Shown piece after piece: positions 7,560 to 11,821 of a DNA stretch of 11,821 bases. Where the stretch lies: NCBI GenBank assembly GCA_045605365.1, contig JAZUPV010000082.1, positions 1 through 11,821 on the forward strand, written 5' to 3'. The stretch's first letter is position 1. Every line of letters starts with the position of its first letter. The position numbers and the translations under genes were made by a program. The notes below the pieces were generated by a model. That model saw nothing but the letters and a program-made list of their open reading frames with translations, was not told where the DNA came from and did not search any database. This stretch comes from CAKVLS01 sp045605365 (GTDB lineage: Bacteria; Bacillota; Clostridia; Christensenellales; UBA1242).

Positions 7560-7582
7560 ATTTTATCCCCTTTATTAACTAT

Positions 7583-7611
7583 AATATATACTAAATAGTA
7601 CAAAAAGGCAA
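7583..7611 (-). promoter_or_regulatory. Candidate malQ promoter
   Basis: On the minus strand TTGCCT (7606-7611), 17 bp, then TATATT (7583-7588). The predicted start near 7576 leaves a leader of about 17 nt with the ribosome binding site at its 5' end, as for the kinase gene. Confidence 0.5.
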
Positions 7612-7649
7612 TTTAACCAGCAAAAATTGTTTTTAAAAAACATAATAAA

Positions 7650-7678
7650 TTGACTTTTTTGTTTAATAGGTGTATAGT
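7650..7678 (+). promoter_or_regulatory. Promoter of leuS and its leader peptide
   Basis: TTGACT (7650-7655), exactly 17 bp, then TATAGT (7673-7678), each one or two mismatches from consensus. Transcription should start near 7685, two or so bases before the AAGGAG of the leader peptide and about 106 nt before the leuS ATG, a far longer leader than the other genes here appear to have. Confidence 0.7.
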
Positions 7679-7684
7679 CTTACC

Positions 7685-7790
7685 ATAAGGAGCAAATCTT
7701 ATGCGAAGAGTGATTCATCTGCTCTGCCTTAGCTTTTAATCAAAAACACTAAAAATAAACAATAATATTTAAAAGGCAGAAATTATAATT
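7685..7790 (+). promoter_or_regulatory. leuS leader RNA with competing hairpins (attenuator-like)
   Basis: The leader holds three mutually complementary segments. Segment 1 (7689-7694, GGAGCA) overlaps the leader peptide's ribosome binding site. Segment 2 (7720-7730, TGCTCTGCCTT) covers the leader's Leu codons. Segment 3 (7773-7779, AAGGCAG) contains the leuS ribosome binding site. Segment 2 can pair with 1 (GGAGCA with TGCTCT, one G-U) or with 3 (CTGCCTT 7724-7730 with AAGGCAG, 7 perfect pairs). The loop between 2 and 3 is 42 nt and AT-rich. No U-tract terminator follows, so control would be at translation rather than transcription. No T-box sequence is present. The pairings are seen; the regulatory role is inferred. 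Confidence 0.6.
7701..7739 (+). CDS. Leucine-codon leader peptide of leuS (12 aa)
   Basis: This short frame encodes MRRVIHLLCLSF and ends at TAA 7737-7739. AAGGAG at 7687-7692, 8 nt before the ATG, is a stronger ribosome binding site than that of leuS itself. Three of the last six residues are Leu, coded CTG (7719-7721), CTC (7722-7724) and CTT (7728-7730). By my reading leuS uses TTA, TTG, CTA and CTT but neither CTG nor CTC, so the leader contains codons rare in its neighbourhood. Lying between the leuS promoter and leuS, it has the hallmarks of a leader peptide whose translation senses charged tRNA-Leu. Too short for homology-based gene finding. A chance frame remains possible, but start site, codon content and pairing with the leuS site agree. 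Confidence 0.62.
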   Translation: MRRVIHLLCLSF

Positions 7791-10205
7791 ATGGATTTTG
7801 AAAAAATAGAACCAAAGTGGCAAGATATATGGGAGAAAGAAAAAGTTTTTAACGCCACTGATTTTGATAACAAAAAGAAATTTTACGCACTTGTTGAGTT
7901 CCCTTACCCATCAGGCGTAGGCCTACACTTAGGACACATCAAAGCGTACACAGCACTAGAGATACTTTCTCGTAAAAAACGTCTAGAAGGTTATAACGTA
8001 ATGTTCCCTATGGGTTGGGACGCATTTGGTCTACCTACTGAGAATTTTGCAATAAAATACAACGTGCAACCAAGAAAAGCTACCGACGACAACGTTGCCA
8101 ATATGAAAAGACAAATGAAGAGAGTTGGTTTTAGCTTTGACTGGAGTCGTGAAATCGACACTACTGACGAAAACTACTACAAATGGACACAATGGATATT
8201 TACACAAATGTTCAAGCGTGGCCTTGCTTATAAGAGCAAATCAATGGTAAACTACTGTCCAAAATGCGACTGCATACTTTCTAACGAAGAAAGCCAAGGC
8301 GGTATATGTGACCGTTGCCAAACAGAAGTAGTACAAAAAGAAAAAGAAGTATGGTTTTTAAAGATAAGAGAATATGCTGACAGATTGTTAAGCGGTCTTG
8401 ACAAAATTGACGCACCAGAACGTATCAAAGAAGAACAACGCAACTGGATAGGCAAATCTACCGGCGCAGAAATAACTTTCAAAACACAAACTACCGACGG
8501 CAAAGAAGACAGCCTACTTATCTACACAACACGTGCAGATACATTATACGGCGTAACATTTATGGTAGTCGCTCCTGAGCACCCTATCATCGAAAAATAC
8601 GCAACAAGCATCTCAAACTTAGACCAAGTAAGAGATTATCAAACTCAAGCTAAGAAAAAGAGTGAGTTTGACCGTGTTCAACTTAACAAAGACAAAACTG
8701 GCGTTAAGCTAGAAGGTCTATATGCTATCCACCCACTAACAGGCAAACAAGTACCAATATTCATCTCAGACTACGTTATGATGGGTTATGGCACAGGCGC
8801 TATAATGGCAGTACCTGCTCACGATACTCGTGACTGGGATTTTGCTAAGAAGTTTAACATTGACATTATACAAGTTATCACCAATGGTGAACAAACCGAA
8901 CTTGAAAGTGCCTATACAGACATTAACAACGGTTATATGATAAACTCAGACATTATCAACGGCTTAAAAGTAAAAGACGCCATTGCAAAAATGATTGAGC
9001 ACTTAACACAAAAATCTATCGGTTATGCAAAGACCAACTACCAAATGAAAGATTGGGCTTTTAACCGTCAAAGATATTGGGGCGAACCATTCCCTATCAT
9101 CTACTGTCCAGAACACGGCGCAGTACCAGTACCTGACGAAGACTTGCCAGTAAGATTACCTAAAGTAAAAGAATTTAAACCTTCTAAAAATGGTGAATCT
9201 CCACTTGCAGCTATCGACGAATGGGTTAACTGTACTTGCCCTATCTGCGGCAAACCATCTAAAAGAGAAACAGACACTATGCCACAATGGGCTGGTTCTA
9301 GCTGGTATTTCTTAAGATATATCGACCCTTGCAACAAAGACGCTTTAGCTGATGCTAAAAAGTTAAAGTATTGGGGACAAGTAGACTGGTATAACGGCGG
9401 TATGGAACACGTAACTAGACACTTGATTTATTCAAGATTCTGGAATATGTTCTTGTACGATATTGGTATAGCTCCAAATGAAGAACCTTATGCTAAGAGA
9501 ACTGCTCAAGGTCTTATCCTTGCAGAAAACGGCGAAAAAATGAGTAAATCAGCTGGTACAGCTGTTGACCCTATGGATACTATCAACGAATATGGCGCAG
9601 ACGTACTTAGATTGTATATCTTATTTATGAGCGACTACGAAAGTTCTGCTCCTTGGTCAAGCGCTAATATTAGTGGTTGTAAGAGATTTTTAGATAGAGC
9701 TGAACGTATGCTTGACTTTGTAGACAACTTTGATGGAGTTCACCCAGAACACGCCAAAGATATCAATACTATTATCGACAAAGTTACCAACGATATCGAA
9801 ACTCAAAAATATAACACAGCTATATCTAGCTTGATGACTTTTGTTAACCGTATTTATCAAGACAAGTTTATCAGCCGTGAAGAGCTAAGAATATTTAACA
9901 TATTGTTATATCCATTTGCACCACACTTTGCAGAAGAACTTAACGAAATGATGGGCAACAAAACTATGGTATGCAAATCTAACTGGCCAACCAAAGTAGA
10001 ATGTGAAGCAGAACAAATTATCAAACTACCAGTTCAAATCAATGGCAAAGTTAGACACGTTATGGAGATAGCTATCAACTCTGACAAAGATACAGTTGTA
10101 GACCTTGCAAAACAATGCGACAAAGTTGTTAACGCAATCGGCGAGCAAAACATAGTTAATGTTATATACGTACCAAACAAAATACTTAACATAATTGTTA
10201 AATAA
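7791..10205 (+). CDS. leuS: Leucyl-tRNA synthetase
   Basis: A class I aminoacyl-tRNA synthetase of 804 residues, which charges tRNA-Leu with leucine in the cytoplasm and hydrolyses mischarged tRNA. The HIGH motif is HLGH (46-49) within PYPSGVGLHLGH. Zinc-type cysteines are Cys156/Cys159 and Cys173/Cys176. The CP1 editing domain shows TTRADTLYGVTF (246-257) and GTGAIMAVPAHDTRD (334-348). A second Cys cluster is at 481-486. KMSKS is 583-587, and the anticodon-binding alpha-helical domain follows to about 730, with the usual C-terminal domain (PVQINGKVR, 747-755). Length is normal for bacterial LeuRS. The ATG is supported by the conserved MDFEKIEPKWQ start. The only candidate ribosome binding site, AAAAGG (7771-7776), is 14 nt away, unusually far, and is complementary to the leader's Leu codons. 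Confidence 0.98.
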   Translation: MDFEKIEPKWQDIWEKEKVFNATDFDNKKKFYALVEFPYPSGVGLHLGHIKAYTALEILSRKKRLEGYNVMFPMGWDAFGLPTENFAIKYNVQPRKATDDNVANMKRQMKRVGFSFDWSREIDTTDENYYKWTQWIFTQMFKRGLAYKSKSMVNYCPKCDCILSNEESQGGICDRCQTEVVQKEKEVWFLKIREYADRLLSGLDKIDAPERIKEEQRNWIGKSTGAEITFKTQTTDGKEDSLLIYTTRADTLYGVTFMVVAPEHPIIEKYATSISNLDQVRDYQTQAKKKSEFDRVQLNKDKTGVKLEGLYAIHPLTGKQVPIFISDYVMMGYGTGAIMAVPAHDTRDWDFAKKFNIDIIQVITNGEQTELESAYTDINNGYMINSDIINGLKVKDAIAKMIEHLTQKSIGYAKTNYQMKDWAFNRQRYWGEPFPIIYCPEHGAVPVPDEDLPVRLPKVKEFKPSKNGESPLAAIDEWVNCTCPICGKPSKRETDTMPQWAGSSWYFLRYIDPCNKDALADAKKLKYWGQVDWYNGGMEHVTRHLIYSRFWNMFLYDIGIAPNEEPYAKRTAQGLILAENGEKMSKSAGTAVDPMDTINEYGADVLRLYILFMSDYESSAPWSSANISGCKRFLDRAERMLDFVDNFDGVHPEHAKDINTIIDKVTNDIETQKYNTAISSLMTFVNRIYQDKFISREELRIFNILLYPFAPHFAEELNEMMGNKTMVCKSNWPTKVECEAEQIIKLPVQINGKVRHVMEIAINSDKDTVVDLAKQCDKVVNAIGEQNIVNVIYVPNKILNIIVK

Positions 10206-10221
10206 CAAAATATATAACAAC

Positions 10222-10255
10222 AAAAAAGAACTATCAACTTGATAGTTCTTTTTTT
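10222..10255. terminator. Bidirectional terminator overlapping the end of the membrane protein gene
   Basis: GAACTATC (10228-10235) pairs with GATAGTTC (10241-10248) around a 5-nt loop, flanked by six A (10222-10227) and seven T (10249-10255). It serves leuS on the plus strand and the convergent gene on the minus strand. The TGA stop of the minus-strand gene (10234-10236) sits inside the hairpin, so the last codons of that gene form one arm. Confidence 0.88.
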
Positions 10256-11124
10256 ATTGAGTTTAATTTTTTTGTACCTTTGATTATCATAACTATTGCC
10301 ATAGTTATCACAATGCCTAATACGACAGCACCTGTTATAGGTATAAGTATCTTGCCTAAACTTAAACTAGCTTCTTTGCCAAAAGTGGCAATCATTGATG
10401 TTTCTAACGTTAGCATAGACACACAAGCAGCAATAAAAGATATTGTCTTTGCTGCAGAGTAGACAGAACTGTTATATTTTTTGTATTTGACTTTGTTGAT
10501 AATAGCAAAAGTAAATGTAACAAAAGTATATGCTGCCAAAGATATGGTTGTAATCATACCATAGCCAAACGCTTGATAATTGACAACACTCAATATAACA
10601 ATAATAGTAAGGGCTAAGTTGATCGAAAGCAGTAGCCAACCACATAAGATATATTTTTTTGTTTCAAATTCTATTTGTTCGTTAGCCTTATATACTCGTG
10701 TATGTTTTACTAAGAAAAATCTCATCAACCCTAATACTGTATAATAACCAAACATAGCATAAAACCACATAGAGTTGTGATAAAACCCTAAGCATAGCTG
10801 AAATACAGCAAAGGCAATATTCCAAATAAGCGAGCCATACAAAGATAGGTTCATTCTAAAATGGACATCTTCAAACCAACGTTTCAAAAATTTGTTTTCG
10901 TTTTTTACTCGTTTAAAATAAGCTACAATACGTGGTATTCTCAAACACACTACAACTAATAGATAAAAAGCTAACATATATGACAATATCGCCAAAACTG
11001 ATGTTGTAGTAAGATAAACAAGTGACAATACCAAAAATGCAATGCTAATAGGCAACAAACAGATAATCACCGCCAAATGCGGATATAATATATGTTGTAC
11101 TAATTTTTGCCAACTAAATTTCAT
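10234..11124 (-). CDS. Multipass membrane protein of unknown function (8 predicted helices)
   Basis: 296 residues with no family I can name. Hydrophobic segments at about 17-39, 43-62, 94-115, 118-138, 157-181, 187-209, 224-248 and 257-282 suggest eight membrane helices, with charged loops at 63-92 (rich in Arg and Lys) and 139-156. The end is a short Lys-rich tail (283-296). No signal peptide separate from the first helix, no ATP-binding or catalytic motif, and no cysteine cluster are seen. Segment 224-248 (AAKTISFIAACVSMLTLETSMIATFG) is the most motif-like part. AAAGGG at 11132-11137, 7 nt before the ATG, supports the start. The gene follows the ABC permease by 67 bp but has its own promoter, so shared function is only a guess. 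Confidence 0.8.
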   Translation of the reverse strand: MKFSWQKLVQHILYPHLAVIICLLPISIAFLVLSLVYLTTTSVLAILSYMLAFYLLVVVCLRIPRIVAYFKRVKNENKFLKRWFEDVHFRMNLSLYGSLIWNIAFAVFQLCLGFYHNSMWFYAMFGYYTVLGLMRFFLVKHTRVYKANEQIEFETKKYILCGWLLLSINLALTIIVILSVVNYQAFGYGMITTISLAAYTFVTFTFAIINKVKYKKYNSSVYSAAKTISFIAACVSMLTLETSMIATFGKEASLSLGKILIPITGAVVLGIVITMAIVMIIKGTKKLNSIKKELSS

Positions 11125-11147
11125 ACTGCCACCCTTTTTACAAAAAT

Positions 11148-11156
11148 ATTATAACA
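11148..11156 (-). promoter_or_regulatory. Extended -10 promoter of the membrane protein gene
   Basis: On the minus strand TGT-TATAAT (11148-11156) is a perfect extended -10 box, with only T-rich sequence at the -35 position. The predicted start near 11141 leaves a leader of about 17 nt. It lies in the 67-bp gap behind the permease gene, in which I see no hairpin terminator, so some read-through from upstream is likely. Confidence 0.5.
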
Positions 11157-11191
11157 AAATATAAACTTTAAAAAAACTTATTTAGTAACAA

Positions 11192-11821
11192 TTATATCAA
11201 ACTTGTTTTGTCCAAGATAACTTTGCTGCCAAATCCTATACCAAAACTAAACAATATTGACCCTACTAGACATAACAATACGTTAACTATTGTGCTGTTA
11301 AGTGGAGTTATAATAGGTATCATCATAAACATCAACATACCTATACCAAACGCCATAAGCAAAGACATCCATAGTCTTTGTTTAGCAATTACACTTGCTA
11401 AGATATATATTGATGAAAATATACCAACTAACAAGACTTTTGACAAAAGACACATAATAACATTAAATACTGTCGCCCCTTGTAGAGTAAAAGGTAGATT
11501 AACAATTGCCCCACCTATCATAGAACCTATAAAGAAAGCTATTATCATACTTGCCCCAGCTACAAAGCAAACGATGGTTTTTGACAAGATATAGTCGTCT
11601 TTTTTGCTTCTTACTGTGAACAAGTTTTTTACATAGCCACTTCTAAAGTCTTCACCAACAAATATACATACAAATATTGCCACTATAAAAAACATCATAT
11701 TGATATTGCACATACTAGTAATATCCATACTCATTGTTTGTTCGCCACCACTGACAGCTCCGATAATCTGCCAAACATTTTTGAAACCTTCCATAACAGT
11801 TTCTTTGCCTGTTTGTGGGTC
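11192..11821 (-). CDS. ABC-2 type transporter permease, N-terminus beyond window
   Basis: The frame stays open to the right edge (209 residues visible; the Met at 11794 has no convincing ribosome binding site and is probably internal), ending with TAA at 11192-11194. Hydrophobic segments, counted from that Met, lie at about 31-48, 69-98, 105-133, 140-163 and 168-192. The loop FVGEDFRSGYVKN (45-57) after the first of these is the cytoplasmic segment typical of ABC-2 permeases. These proteins form the membrane half of an ATP-driven exporter, for example of an antibiotic, peptide or lipid. The ATPase gene would be expected upstream, beyond the window. Substrate cannot be told. The visible portion appears intact. 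Confidence 0.8.
   Translation of the reverse strand, partial: DPQTGKETVMEGFKNVWQIIGAVSGGEQTMSMDITSMCNINMMFFIVAIFVCIFVGEDFRSGYVKNLFTVRSKKDDYILSKTIVCFVAGASMIIAFFIGSMIGGAIVNLPFTLQGATVFNVIMCLLSKVLLVGIFSSIYILASVIAKQRLWMSLLMAFGIGMLMFMMIPIITPLNSTIVNVLLCLVGSILFSFGIGFGSKVILDKTSLI

Noticed and set aside
7679..7790. T-box riboswitch in front of leuS
   Set aside because: The leader is only about 106 nt, has no AGGGTGG-type T-box sequence, no long specifier stem and no terminator hairpin with a U-tract.
11208..11594. 128-codon plus-strand frame
   Set aside because: It lies wholly antisense to the ABC-2 permease; the Ile/Pro-rich composition is that of a reverse-strand shadow and no initiation signals precede it.

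Overview
The window comes from a low-GC (roughly one third G+C by eye) anaerobic, fermentative bacterium, most likely an uncultured member of the Bacillota (Clostridia-like). The grounds are AGGAGG-type ribosome binding sites, a Gram-positive style lipoprotein with an LTAC lipobox, oxygen-sensitive pyruvate formate-lyase with its radical activase, a tRNA gene with encoded CCA, and standard code use (TGA as stop, TGG for Trp). I see no insertion sequences, phage genes or CRISPR repeats. The species cannot be named from the sequence.

Layout. 1-1470 (-): a large beta-helix-like surface lipoprotein, its C-terminus cut off by the window edge. 1680-1754 (+): tRNA-Arg(CCT) with its own promoter and a terminator that also serves the opposite strand. 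1883-4836 (-): pflA-pflB, activase first, 2 bp apart. 4837-5028: a divergent control region holding a 23-bp near-perfect palindrome between candidate promoters for pflA and a PfkB-family sugar kinase. 5029-6054 (+): the kinase, similar to 2-keto-3-deoxygluconate kinases. 6102-7559 (-): malQ, a GH77 4-alpha-glucanotransferase, convergent with the kinase across a bidirectional terminator. 7650-10205 (+): leuS (leucyl-tRNA synthetase) with a promoter and a leader of about 106 nt. 10234-11124 (-): an eight-helix membrane protein of unknown function, convergent with leuS. 11192-11821 (-): the C-terminal part of an ABC-2 type transporter permease, cut off by the right edge.

How the genes fit together. 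MalQ (maltodextrin remodelling), the sugar kinase and PFL (pyruvate to acetyl-CoA plus formate) fit anaerobic fermentation of plant or host glycans, but they are separate transcription units. Gene starts in the window tend to have very short leaders, with the -10 box about 15 to 25 nt before the ATG. leuS is the clear exception.

The most interesting element is that leuS leader. It encodes a 12-residue peptide, MRRVIHLLCLSF, with its own AAGGAG site. Its Leu codons include CTG and CTC, which I did not find inside leuS itself. The segment CTGCCTT within the Leu codon run is perfectly complementary to AAGGCAG, which contains the only plausible ribosome binding site of leuS. The same segment can instead pair with the leader peptide's own ribosome binding site. 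This looks like translational attenuation of leuS by ribosome stalling at Leu codons, in place of the T-box usual for this gene in Bacillota. It is an inference from sequence and needs testing.
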